A DNA stretch of 64,000 nt from Metridium senile (Eukaryota; Cnidaria; Anthozoa; Actiniaria; Metridiidae): contig OX459104.1 in the NCBI GenBank assembly GCA_949775045.1, forward strand, positions 10,525,655-10,589,654, given 5' to 3'. The notes below the pieces were generated by a model. The model had not been told where the DNA came from. It worked only from the letters and a program-made list of their open reading frames with translations, and did no database searches. The position numbers were made by a program, and so were the translations under genes. Shown here piece after piece: positions 12,691 through 24,642 of this stretch; the first letter of the stretch is position 1; the number at the start of each line of letters is the position of its first letter.

Positions 12691-13620
12691 CAGGGCATAT
12701 AGTTTAGTTAAAATGTATTCAAAAATATAGTGTCCACCCATAAAAAAATATTGTATCAACCCATTAATTAATTATAAACAATATCAGAGTGTCCACCCAT
12801 AAAAAAACATCCGAGCGTACACGCAAAAAAAAAAAAAAATACCAGAGTGAACACCAATAAAAAATATATATTTGGCTAAATTTCAATCGCTATCGTGCTT
12901 TAGACCACTTTATTCAACGTATATCATTTAATGTTTTTGCTTCTTCACGTTTTCCGGGACAGGTCCTTCATATTTTCAAAAGTATTTAATTGTTATTGTT
13001 TAAACTGAACTTTTGTGTTTTACGTTGTGGAGTTGCACAGCCCTCCGTTTTAGGCACTTTAATCTCCCTACTAATACCAATTTGTTGTATGCTGCGAGGG
13101 AACCAGGGGATTCATTGTCTTTAGCGAATCATGACTTCTTAGTATAAACAATGGCTTGAAATGATGCGAACAAACTTAGTCTTGATGTCTTGAAAACTAC
13201 ATTATTTATAAAATTATATAAGTTGTTGTCATATCAATAATTTTCCCAAATAAATTTATCGTTCATGGGCTCCTCCTTATATAGTATAGTCATACATATT
13301 TTTAATTAAAATACAAAAAAACTCGCACATATGTGAATATCTCGACTAAAATTGATCTATATTATTCCTTGATCTATTAGATACAGACGGGGGGCAAATG
13401 AAAGGGGATTCTTTGACGCTTTCTTTTGGAATATATTATTTTACATTTTTACGCTTTCTTTTTTAATAGCAACATGCATGGTCCTTCAAAAATAGGCACA
13501 TAGGCGCTAAGCGAGAGATTAAATACATACCATTTTTTCCCCTCGTCTAGGGTACTATAACTGAACTAATTGGATTAAAAAACGGACACGTCTCGAACGG
13601 GTTTGTAGTAGTACAATAGA
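12690..13620. repeat. Segmental block R3, copy 1
   Basis: The block recurs at about 15200-16060 in the same order, with anchors CACGTTTTCCGGGACAGGTC and GGCGCTAAGCGAGAGATTAAA. It starts with GTGTCCACCCATAAAAAA motifs shared with R1 and with the minisatellite at 15036-15200. Non-coding. Confidence 0.75.
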
Positions 13621-13984
13621 TAATATCACAAAAAATCGATGAAGGTTTTGACTGAAAATCAAAAAAAATAATTGTTATCATTTCTACTTTTCTTCACCGC
13701 TTAAGCAAATTACACAAAGAATGGGACAAACTCAAATGATTTAAGCTTTTAATAGAGGCAGTCCGTAAATATCGACCAGAGTGTGCAATAGGCGAAAACT
13801 CCAAAATGCTCGTATATATACATCATTTCAAATGAGAGTGGAATGCATTGCGCTTTCTTTGGGAATATATTATTTTAAATTACGCTTTCTTTTTTTTCAT
13901 TTAGAATCATGTATAGTCCTAGAAAAACAAGCACATAGGCGCTAAGCGAGAGATTAAATAAATATTATTTTTTTCCATCGTATA

Positions 13985-15034
13985 GAGTACTTAAAAACAC
14001 ACACACGTCTCGAACGTGATTTAGCTTATTAAATTAATTTTAATGTTTTGTAGTAGTATGATAGATAATATAACAAATAATTGATGCAGACTTTGACTAA
14101 ACAAACACAGGAAAGAAACTGTTGTCATTGCTACTTTTCCTCACTCCTTAAAAAAAAGAATGTGAAAAACTCAAATAATGTTTCTCTTGAATAATGCCTA
14201 CATCTGATGTTTACAATAGAAATGGTCGAACAACCCAAATGTATCTATTATGCATTCGCACGAAACAACAAGTTATAAAAATATGACTCGCACTTTCTAT
14301 CTTTCTAAATTGAACAGAAACTGAAAGCTCGATGATGAAATATTAATTCCACCCATAAAAAATACAACTCCTAAAAAAATATTGGTCTCCGATCCACCCA
14401 TGTAGAAATATGGGTGGTTTTTATCAATTTTAAAATGTCCCTGTGTTAACAAAGTTATTGAGCCTGTCACGAATCATCTAGAGCTTTTGTCGACATTTTA
14501 GCCATATAGAAATTCCAACCGTACACGATATATTTGTGCATGCATGTTTACGCAAAATGTGAACTTGAATTTGAATTGTAAATATCGATGTTCCTATGGT
14601 ATTAAAATGTTGGAAAAGCTATTTGGAACCAACTGTATGATGTTTTGAGGGAGCATAATATTTTGACTAAGTTTCAATTGATATCGTGGTTGATAACTCT
14701 TCATCCAATTTACCTTAACCATTGCATTTTAACTTTTTGACACCACTTAAAATAAAAATGGAACAAGAAAATTGACATTGGGTTAACAAATTTAATTTAA
14801 TTTACCTAAATGGTGTTTATGTTATCATTGACCATGGTATTCTAAGCAAAATAGAACTGCATGCATTGTTTTTCGGGAAAACCCCATCATATTTTTAAAA
14901 GCATTTAATTGTTATAGTATATAATGGTGAACTTTTGTGTCCAACGTTGTGGAGTTACCAGCGCTCCATTTCATGCCCTCTAATGTCCCTACTTTATAAT
15001 TAATGAAATACCAAATTGTATGCAGATAATACCA
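13985..15034. repeat. R2 block, partial copy
   Basis: This matches 3293-4380 almost colinearly and stops abruptly where the TCCACCCAT minisatellite begins, suggesting a recombination junction there. Confidence 0.75.
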
Positions 15035-15035
15035 A

Positions 15036-15200
15036 GTAGTGTCCACCCATAACAAAATATAGTGTCCACCCATAAAAAAATATAGTGTCCACCCATAAAA
15101 AAATATAGTGTCCACCCATCAAAAAATATAGTGTCCACCCATCAAAAAATATAGTGTCCACCCATCAAAAAATACAGTGTCCACCCATCAAAAAATATTG
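15036..15200. repeat. ~26-bp minisatellite, GTGTCCACCCAT core
   Basis: About six to seven adjacent units of a roughly 26-bp sequence containing AGTGTCCACCCAT followed by an A-rich tail. The unit is the same motif scattered singly through R1 and R3, so a dispersed motif has been amplified at an R2/R3 junction. Confidence 0.85.
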
Positions 15201-16060
15201 TATCAACCCAATAATTAATTATAAACAATATCAGAGTGTCCACCCATAAAAAAATATCCGAGCGTACACGCAAAAAAAAAAATATCAGAGTGAACACCAA
15301 TAAAAAATATATATTTGGCTAAATTTCAATCGGTATCGTGCTTTAGACCACTTTATTCAACGTATATCATTTAAAGTTTTTGCTTCTTCACGTTTTCCGG
15401 GACAGGTCCTTCATATTTTCAAAAGTATTTAATTGTTATTGTTTAAACTGAACTTTTGTGTTTTACGTTGTGGAGTTACATAGCACTCCATTTTAGGCAC
15501 TTTAATCTCCTTACTAATACCAATTTGTTGTATGCTGCGAGGGAACCAGGGGATTCCAGCGAATCATGAGTTCTTAGAGTTATACAATGGCTTGGAATGA
15601 TGCGAACAAACTAAGTCTTGATGTCTTGAAAACTAAATTATTTATAAAAATATATAAGTTGTTGTCATATCAATAATTTTCCCAAATAAATTTATCTTTC
15701 ATGGGATCTTCCTTATATAGTATAGTCATACCTATTTGTAATTAAAATACAAAAAAACTCGCACTGTGAATATTTCGACTAGAATTGATCTTTATTATTC
15801 CTTGATCTATTAGATGCAGACGGGGGGCAAAATGAAAGGGGATTCTTTGACGCTTTCTTTTGGAATATTTTATTTTAATTTTTTTACGCTTTCTTTTTTA
15901 ATAGCAACATGCATGGTCCTTCAAAAATAGGCACATAGGCGCTAAGCGAGAGATTAAATACATACCATTTTTTTCCCTCGTCTAGGGTACTATAACTGAA
16001 CTAATTGGATTAAAACACGGATACGTCTCGAACAGGTTTGTAGTAGTGCAATAGATAATA
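15200..16060. repeat. Segmental block R3, copy 2
   Basis: Colinear with 12760-13620 at high similarity. Adjacent to an R1/R2 segment on the right, as is copy 1. Confidence 0.75.
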
Positions 16061-16214
16061 AGAATGCATTGCGCTTTCTTTGGGAATATATTATTTTAAA
16101 TTACGCTTTCTTTTTTCATTTAGAATCATGTATAGTCCTAGAAAAACAAGGACATAGGCGCTAAGCGAGAGAATAAATAAATATTATTTTTGTCCATCGT
16201 ATAGAGTACTATAC

Positions 16215-17850
16215 CTAACCTAATTGGATTAAAAACACACACACGTCTCGAACGTGCTTTAGCTTATTAAATTAATTTTAAAGGTTTGTAGTAGTATGAT
16301 AGATAATATAACAAATAATTGATGCAGACTTTGACTAAACAAACACAGCAAAGAAACTGTTATCATTGCTACTTTTCCTCACTCCTTAAGAAAAAGAATT
16401 TGAAAAACTCAAATAATTTGTTTTAATAGAAATGGTCGAACAACCCAAATGTATGTTTTACGGATTCGCACGAAACAACAAGTTATAAAAATATGACTCA
16501 CATTTTCCATCTTTCTAAATTGAACAGAAACTGAAAGCTCGATGATGAAATATTAATTCCACCCATAAAAAATACCACCCCTAGAGTCTCCACCCTTAAA
16601 CAAATTTTGGTTTCCGATCCACCCATGTAGAAATATTGGTGTTTTTTTATCAATTTTAAAATATCCCTGTGTTAACAAAGTTATTGAGCCTGTCACAAAT
16701 CATTTAGAGCTTTTGTCGTTTTAGCCCGATAGAAATTCCAATCGTTCACGATATATTTGTGCATGCATGTTTACGCAAAATGTCAACTTGAATTTGAATT
16801 GTAAATATCGATGTTCCTATGGTATTAAAATGTTTGAAAAGCTATTTGGAACCAACTGTATGATGGTTTGAGGGAGCATAATATTTTGACCAAATTTCAA
16901 TTGATATCGTGGTTCATAACTCTTCATTCAATTTACCTTAACCATTGAATTTTAACTTTTTGACACCACTTAAAATAAAAATGGAACAAGAAAATTGACA
17001 TTGGGTTAACAAATTTAAATTCATTTACCTAAATGGTGTTTATGTTATCATTGACCATGGTATACTAAGCAAACTAGAACTGCATGCATTGTTTTTCGGG
17101 AAAACCCCATCATTTTTATAAAAGCTTTTAATTGTTATCGTTTATATAGTATATAATGGTGAACTTTTGTGTCCAACGTTGTGGAGTTACCAGCGCTCCA
17201 TTTCATGCACTCTAATGTCCCTACTTTATAATTCATGAAATACCAAATTGTATGCAGATAACACCAATTTGTCGTATGCTGCTAGAAAACCAGAGGATTC
17301 ATTGTCTTCAACAAATCACGACTTCTAAGAGTTACCAAAATGGCTTGATACGCACAAACTAAGTGTTTTAATACTTAAAATTATTATTAAAATTATTATT
17401 AAAATGTCTTGAAAACTAAATGCTGCTCTCGTGGTTCCACTGTACTTTAGTTTTGATCAGTTGTGACGCAATTGTGATTGTCGATTACAGTACAGACCCA
17501 TATACATAACTGGATTCGATTTGTTAACTTTATCATATGACCCGTCATGACTGCGAGCCAAATACTTTCCCGTACGCGCCATACCACTCAGTCAAAAGGT
17601 ACTGTATCCGTGTCGTTATTCTGCCCAGTAAATTAATAGCTCAGTCAAACACAGCCGTCATTCAGTGGTTATTGTTAGCAGCGGAAAGAGAGTAAGGATA
17701 TGTATTTTAGCTAGGAAAATATATTCTAAATCATATATTTTAGGATTTGATTTAGTTAAATATTTAAATTTCCTCATTGCTTATTATTATGGTATTTAAC
17801 ATTTATGTGTTAATTTACTAGACAACTAATAGATGCTTTTATAAAGATTA
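16215..17850. repeat. R2 block, second full-length copy
   Basis: Matches 3293-4990. Its right end is interrupted by a TA-flanked foldback element at 17855, while the copy at 4990 shows the uninterrupted sequence continuing into the gene flank. Confidence 0.8.
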
Positions 17851-17854
17851 CATA

Positions 17855-18842
17855 CAGCCGATCTTGAAAATATTGTCCACCTTAAGGACGGGACCTACTA
17901 ATTAAATTAATTTAATTTAATTAAAAGTAATGTATTCTTCAAACATCTATGTGAGTTGTTTTAACCCTTTAGAGGGTTCTACAAATCTGGCTAAAAAAGG
18001 TGGGGTCCCCGTGCAGTTAAGAGAAATAATGAGTCTTAAATATGGCTGACGTCACGATTTTACCGGCATCGACAAATAATTTTTTTTTTTTCAAAGGATT
18101 TTCATTGAAACATCTCTTTGATAGCGGTAAACAATTAACAAGTAATTTTCTAATAGGAATATATATTTTGTAACGTATTTTCAAATAGCATCGCGACTTG
18201 CATTTTACGAGGCTCAGAAAATTCGAATTTTTGTCGATTTTCCATTCAAAAATCAGTTGCTTTTTCGAAATTTTACATCAAAACCATTGTTTAACATGTC
18301 CTTAATAATTGCAGTTATAAAAAAAATGGGGTTACCGGGCGTTTTAAAAAGTTATCGCGTGGTAAACTTTGCCGCCGAAGATCATCATAAGACAATTTCT
18401 TTCCGGTCCCCTCCCTGCTAAGTAAAGAAATTCGTCATCATAAGTGCATTGTGCGACTGTTTTTATAAAAACCGCTACCGTCGCGTTTACCATCGTTAGA
18501 TGGTTTTTTATTTGTATTTTGTCATCTTTTGAGGTAAGATAGCACGTTAAAATGGAAACTATGTTGATGCGCAGTAGCCTGCGCAGTGGCAATAGTAGGC
18601 CCCGTCCTTAAGACATATATACTGTTAAGAAATATCACGTGACACATTATATATTCACTTTCCGCGCGTGTAGAAAGTCAGATACTTCTAGCGATGGAAG
18701 ATACTGCTTGAATTCACCGCCATATTACTTTTAAGCGCACCTGCCTTTCTACACGCGCGGAAAGTCAATATACAATGAGTCACATGATATTTCTTTTAGT
18801 ATATATGTCTTTTCAGGTGGACAACCTTATCGAGATCGGCTG
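17855..18842. mobile_element. Foldback element with TA flanks, interrupted by a nested insertion
   Basis: The outer ends CAGCCGATCT... and ...AGATCGGCTG are inverted and flanked by TA on both sides (17853-17854 and 18843-18844), which fits a Tc1/mariner-type MITE. If the inner TTAA element is removed, the left arm continues through GACATATATACT and ACTTTCCGCGCGTGTAGAAAG. It then matches the reverse complement of the right arm over about 100 bp. The empty site is visible in the R2 copy near 4990. Confidence 0.7.
17886..18607. mobile_element. 722-bp TTAA-flanked element nested in the foldback arm
   Basis: TTAA at 17882-17885 and 18608-18611 flanks the ends GGACGGGACCTACT and its near reverse complement AGTAGGCCCCGTCC. 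TTAA duplication is the signature of the piggyBac superfamily. The interior has no transposase, so it is a non-autonomous element. Removal at TTAA restores the continuity of the outer element's left arm. Confidence 0.75.
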
Positions 18843-18849
18843 TATGTAT

Positions 18850-20890
18850 ATATTTTGAAAGTATTGTAATGTCTTGCGTGACATCCCGTCACGTTCTCAT
18901 GTGACCTTGTAATATTATAGGAGGTTGTTATGAGTCGATTGTGCAACCAAACTAGTACTAGTGTGCGACTACTGTGTGACTAAAGTAGGGAGGGGATGAC
19001 TCTATTGTATGCAAATTAGATTCTCTATCTACAGCGATCTCTAGTGTGACGTCACATGGATACGGTTGAGAATCTTGTCAGTTTAGTTTGAAAGCGCCAT
19101 TTTGAAGTTAACAAAACGAGATAAATGAGAGGTAAAACAGCACATTATAAAGTAGTTAACCCACAGTGAGTGTTCTTTGTTTATTGATTTACTAGTTGAG
19201 CGCAACTGATCTCGAAAAACTTTTATGGTTGACTGTATTTTTTCGTTAAAACTTCTCGGGAAGGCTGCAGGTCCTAATCGAAAATGGCCAACCTTCGTTT
19301 GAAAACATCGTGATTTCGTTGATAAAACTTTATGGAACATTTTGAAAATAGGAGGTTATATTGGTTAGAAGTTTAACTTTAGCCAGTTCGATTTTGGTTT
19401 TATTTGGAGCTGTGGTTCCTCTCATCAATCGATTTTTGTGTAGTTTCTCACCCTTTACAACTTATCCTGTATATAATTTCGATAGGTTGACTGTTTTGTT
19501 TGTTTGTCACTATCTTTATCAAGGTGAAAACGACGATCTTAACTAACAATTATTGCATTAATCTGCAATAATATTGCTTAGTATACATTGAAGTTGTTGA
19601 TTTATTTTTAAAAGTTAAACAAATAGAGCAGAATAATATTAGTCTATAACTTAATTTATCCATGAAAATATATGCAATTATTGCTACTGCACATGACTAT
19701 GTAATATTTCCTATTTACTGACTATTGGTCACTGTCAAAGACAAGTAAAGTTGTAATGAGTAATTGTTTCCTTTGTATCTGATGTTTTGGTGGAATGACA
19801 TTTAGAATAGAAACTGTATGTTGTAAGTTAAACTACCCATTGTATTTTTTATTTGTTTTTATATATAATTGTTTCAGTGCGTTTGTTCTAATTTATGTTA
19901 TAAAATTTCATTTTGAAATTGTGCTTAACTTATATCTTGTTTGTGTACTGTATTATTAAAGGTCAAATACAAAATACTGTTATTGCTTTTTGAAAAAGTT
20001 TGGGGGGGGGGGGGGGGGGGTGTGAAGAGGGTCCTGGTGAGTCTAATATCTTGAGAACCCTACTTTACACAAGTATATTTTCCTTTTATCTCAATTCAAT
20101 TGCTATGCATCCGTCTGAGTGACAGATCTAGAGATTGTGTAGTTGTTTTCAATAAATGTAATGACAATCGGTTTAAATAATTAGTAGTCTTGACAAATTG
20201 TGTTTGATTGATGGAAGAGAATTGCAAATTTACTTCATTCTTATGTTAAAACATTATTGTCTGATGATAGATAGCAATAAAATCAATGTTTTTATTAAAA
20301 TAAGCATCTGTTGTACCTTTGAGTAATGAATGGGAAACTGCTATAGGGTATCATGTTGCATTCAAAACAGCAGTTAAGGGGCAGGGGCAAAAGTTTGATA
20401 GAGCAACAACACGATATCCATGAAAATAAAATTGCAACTGTTTAATAATTCTTCTGTAGTGATCATGACTATTAGTCACTATATCAAAGATTAAGAAATT
20501 CAAGTTGCAATGAGGTTTTGTTTTCTTTTGTATTTGATGTTTCTGGTTGAGTGGTACTGACTAAATAGTCACTAGATAGAAACTAGTAGTTGAATAGTAA
20601 CTATTTTTTATATTGCATGGTTTTAGCATTTTCACTCAATATAGTTACTAAGCAACAGAGTGGTTTTCAGTAACCCATGAAACAAAGTGTATTAATTAAA
20701 GTGTAATGGTCAAATAAGAACAAAAGAACACAATGAAATTAGAGTGTATTAAAGAGTAATTTTAATTAGTGTATTAAAATACACTAAAGAGTGTTAATGA
20801 AAACCACTTTAGTTTGTATTTATAGTCACTAATAAACAAAATATTTGAAACAAATAGAATTTTTATGGTTGTCTTGGAGATAATTTAAGT
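18850..20890. other. Intergenic with degenerate direct duplication
   Basis: The segment around 19718-19810 (TGACTATTGGTCACT...) is similar to that around 20466-20570, giving a loose ~750-bp direct repeat. A run of 19 G lies at 20002-20020. No gene recognised. Confidence 0.45.
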
Positions 20891-20897
20891 AACGCAA

Positions 20898-21235
20898 TTG
20901 TAATACGTAACAGGCAACATCCGGGGATTTGATGGGGAGTCATACCATTGCGTGGTATTGATACCCCCTATAGGGAGTATATATATCCAGCCAGGCGTGA
21001 CAGCGTGGTCAGTCTGCTGCGAAATCCTTCCTACAGTCAACAAGTCACTTTCAATCCCTCCTCCACCCCTATCTCCTCCTCACGTGGTGTTGCTGTTAGG
21101 TAGGCGTTTTTTGGCCCTCACCTTTACTTGGGGAAAGTGTTTGTATTGTACAAAGCTGTTATTTGTACAATGTTTATGTTTATGACATATTTTAATCTTT
21201 ATAATAAAAGGCTATGGGTGGATTGCCCATAGCCA
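20898..21235 (+). mobile_element. Possible solo LTR or promoter-bearing element
   Basis: A TATA-like GAGTATATATATCC (about 20977) is followed about 220 nt later by AATAAAA (21201). Directly after that comes a perfect 9-bp hairpin, GGCTATGGG/CCCATAGCC (21209-21233). A splice-donor-like TTAGGTAGGC occurs at 21097. TATA, then donor, then poly(A) signal is the order of an LTR, but I could not fix its ends or a target duplication, and no retroviral-type coding sequence is near. Confidence 0.3.
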
Positions 21236-21239
21236 TATT

Positions 21240-22600
21240 ACTCCAATTCTGAGTATGGTGATTATTTTGTTATGAATAAGCCCAGGTAAACGAGCTTCTG
21301 GTAAAGCAGCATTCTTTGAGATTTATCAATTCTATATCCATGAGCAAACATAAATGTATTTATTCAGTATCACTCAAACAGAGTTAATAGTGGGGACAGG
21401 TTATGAAACCAGGCAACTTCAAAGAGGTTGACAAATGGTTGTGATCATTTTTTTGTTTTGCATTATTCTATGATGCTTTACTGACATGACCAACATATTC
21501 ATTGGCTGATTGTCTAATATATATGTATTGTAAGAATTCTAATAATACAAAAGAAAACCATACCTCATTACCACTTTACTTATCTTGGTTAGTGACTAAT
21601 GGTCACAAAATAAAAACTGTTACTTAGACATACAGTAACAATTTGATTCTCATGGATATAGTGTTTTTAAACATTTAAAAATGCTTTAGTATGCTTTGAA
21701 TTGACATACAGCTCATTTAAGTTATATTCAAATACGATAATATGGCTGTTTTGCAAGCTTATCCAGTCATTGGCATAAACAAGATGACAAGCATAGAAAA
21801 GTTCAGTGTAAACCAACAATAGTATATAATTATTGTTTCACTGTTCACATTGCTGAAATAGTGTGTTATCTTTTCCAGACATTTGACCTGCAAAAAAAAA
21901 AATGTTTAATTTAATTTAAGTTTGTTACAATAGCTAATGGGAGCTTAGCTTGATAAATCTACGATTTTATAAGTTTCTAACATTCATATTTAAGCTAAAA
22001 ATGTATATCCTTATTTTCAATCATATAATTTGAAATATTATTCAATGAATTTCATGTTATATATTATTATTATTTAATTCCGTAAGCTGATGTGAAAACT
22101 GGACAGCATAAAGCTTTATACTGCACTTTATCAAATTCTACTAATAAAACAACTGACATACGAATTGATTATGAAGACAAAAGTGGGTACTGGGGTACAG
22201 GGTATTTATGGTAAAAAAAAAGCATTTTTTGATAGCTATTATAGAAAACACATACATAAGATCTTAAAGGCATGCATTTAGCTCATTGAATCATCATAAA
22301 CATTCATGTCAAGGTTCAAAAACAAGATAATTAAGGACTTATCTTCAATGGGAATACATTTACTAACCTAGGCCTGCAAAGTTGTTTTGTTCGGGTCTCC
22401 CATATTTGCAGTTCGGGTTCGTTTCGACTTGTAGTTCGTGAGATCAGCCTTCAAATCGATTGATGAGACCAACCACAAAGCCAAACAGAGAGAAACTCTG
22501 CAGATCCGAAGATTATCATGTACTTGCATAAACTTCCTATTCTGGATGAAAAATACTTGTGATTTTACGTTCGTGTACTTGTAAAAAACTGCATATCAAC
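21240..22600. other. Intergenic, nothing recognised
   Basis: AT-rich, only short ORFs, no matches to the repeat families described here. Confidence 0.4.
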
Positions 22601-22639
22601 AGCACTGGACCGACATAAACTTGAAGGACACAAAAACGA

Positions 22640-24525
22640 AGAAATTATACTAAAGAAATGCAAAAGACTGATTACAAAAGATCAAGAGAACGTATTCTCC
22701 TTCGCGGAAGAATAAATCTGACAGCAATTAAAAAAAAAAATTGATAAAGAAGCGACTTTGTTTGTTAGAAAAACTGTCTTCAAATCGCTTCCCTCGGCAC
22801 AGTTTATTGAAGGATTTTCAAGATTGGCAGTTGAACTATGAAGAATGTTTAATCCATCAAAATTCAAGTACACTTACATCTTTTCGTCTAAATATGATCA
22901 ATGTCATTGAAGAAAGAAAACATCAAGGAAATAATCACCGATAAAGTAAGTTCAAGATTATCATTTGTTTCAAGTTTTCGTCGTTGTTTTCGTGTAAAAG
23001 TAGGGACTGTTTTGCAGTCTAAATTAGTTCAATCTTCAACTCGATTTGTCTTAGTTTTTGTGTTAAACTAGGGTCTGTTTTGCAGTCTAAATTAGTGCAA
23101 TCTTCAACTCGTTTCGTCATAGTTTTCGTGCAAAAGTAGGGTCTGGTTTGCAGTCTAAATTAGTGAAATCTTCAACTCGTTTCTTCGTAGTTTTCGTGTA
23201 AAAGTATAGGGACTGTTTTGCAGTCTAAATTAGTTCAATCTTCAACTCGTTTTATTATAGTTTTTGTGTAAAAGTAGGGTCGGTTTTGCAGTCTAAATTA
23301 GTTCAATCTTCAACTCTTTTTGTCGTTGTTTTCGTATAAAAGTAGGGACAGTTTTGCAGTCTAAATTAGTGCAATCTTGAACTCATTTCTTCGTAGTTTT
23401 CGTGCAAAAGTAGGGTCTGTTTTTGCAGCCTAAATTAGTTCAATATTCAACTCGTTTTGTCATAGTTTTTGTGTAAAAGTAGGGACTGTTTTACAGTCTA
23501 AATTAGTTCAATCTTCAACTTGTCATAGTTTTTCCTCATAAACGGAAAAGGTCAAAGATGAATTGAAATACAAACATAATTTAAAATTGGCTGAATAACT
23601 TCTGTTTATTTAGCAATATTGACTATTTTATGGCTACTTAACGAGCTTTTTTAGTAGTTTTAACTTCAAAGTCGTTAAATGTTTGTTTACAGAACAAAAT
23701 GATGTTTTACATGAAGTTTTTCATAATAAAATACTTTGTTGTAAAATCCTTGTCTTTTGAAATCGATCTTGTGTTGGTAGAACTTATTCTTGAGGCTTTT
23801 AAGTAATATTTCAAAAGAACTTTTTGTTTTGTTTTGAACTGATTTGCCATGACTTCTTTTTAGTAAATCTAATACGATCAAAAGGTTTTTTTTTTTTACA
23901 AAGAAATTTTTTAAAATTTCCTTTTTTCCTTTTAATATATAGTTACCATCCTATTGAGGTCTAGTTCAAATAATGTTTTTTTTGTCAATTTAAAGCTCAA
24001 AATGTGGATTTTTCTCAGCGTTTTGTCTTGTGTTTGAAGCAAATTTGTGCCTTAACGACTTGGAATTGGCAAACGCGCCAAAAATAGAACTTGTCACGTT
24101 AGCGTGTCGTGACACAAAGTCACGTTTGTCACAAATAAAATCTAAAAATTAATCTTTCAGAAACGCGTGAAAAAAAACCCCCTGTTTTCGCTAGAAACGC
24201 TATAGTGATATAGTCAACAATTCGTTATGCATAAAAAGTATCTTTTTCATAATCTTTAGCAAAAAGCTTGAAAAATATAGTTGACTTATAGTCAAAAATA
24301 TAAATATTCCAGATTAAAATTTCTCTTTTTTTTTCGTGAGTAACCTTGAACAGTAAGAAATAGTATTTCTTTCAAATACAAACAAATACGCCTACGTCAT
24401 CATGAACAGCTTTTATGAACCGTGCACAAAAACTATTTACATTTACATGCACATATTGATGTTGTAAAGAAAAAATAAACTGGGAGCTCTGCTATTAAGT
24501 ATTACCTAATTTGTATATTAAAGAT
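22640..24525. mobile_element. Second copy of the GGAGCTC-ended element
   Basis: Parallels 7900-10130 (for example GCAATATTGACTATTTTATG and the terminal GGGAGCTCTGCTATTA). It lacks the nested MITE found at 9222-9789 and carries an added minisatellite at 22970-23525. The left TIR was not found, so it may be truncated. Its right end abuts the 3' flank of the second Cys-rich gene. Confidence 0.5.
22970..23525. repeat. 68-bp minisatellite, about eight copies
   Basis: TTTTGCAGTCTAAATTAG recurs at about 23012, 23080, 23148, 23218 and onward with a 68-70 bp spacing. Units are 85-95 percent alike by eye. It is absent from the homologous region near 8230. Confidence 0.9.
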
Positions 24526-24642
24526 TATAGGTAAGTATTATGAAACTATGAACCATAAGATTTCAAGCAATTTCCTTTGTTAGTTACTTTTATTCCTTTT
24601 TGTTATTTTTGAATCGACAAATGATAGTTCCACTTTATTCTA

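Noticed and set aside
22970..23525. CRISPR-like array of regularly spaced repeats
   Set aside because: The units are contiguous 68-bp tandem repeats without unique spacers, in a eukaryotic context.
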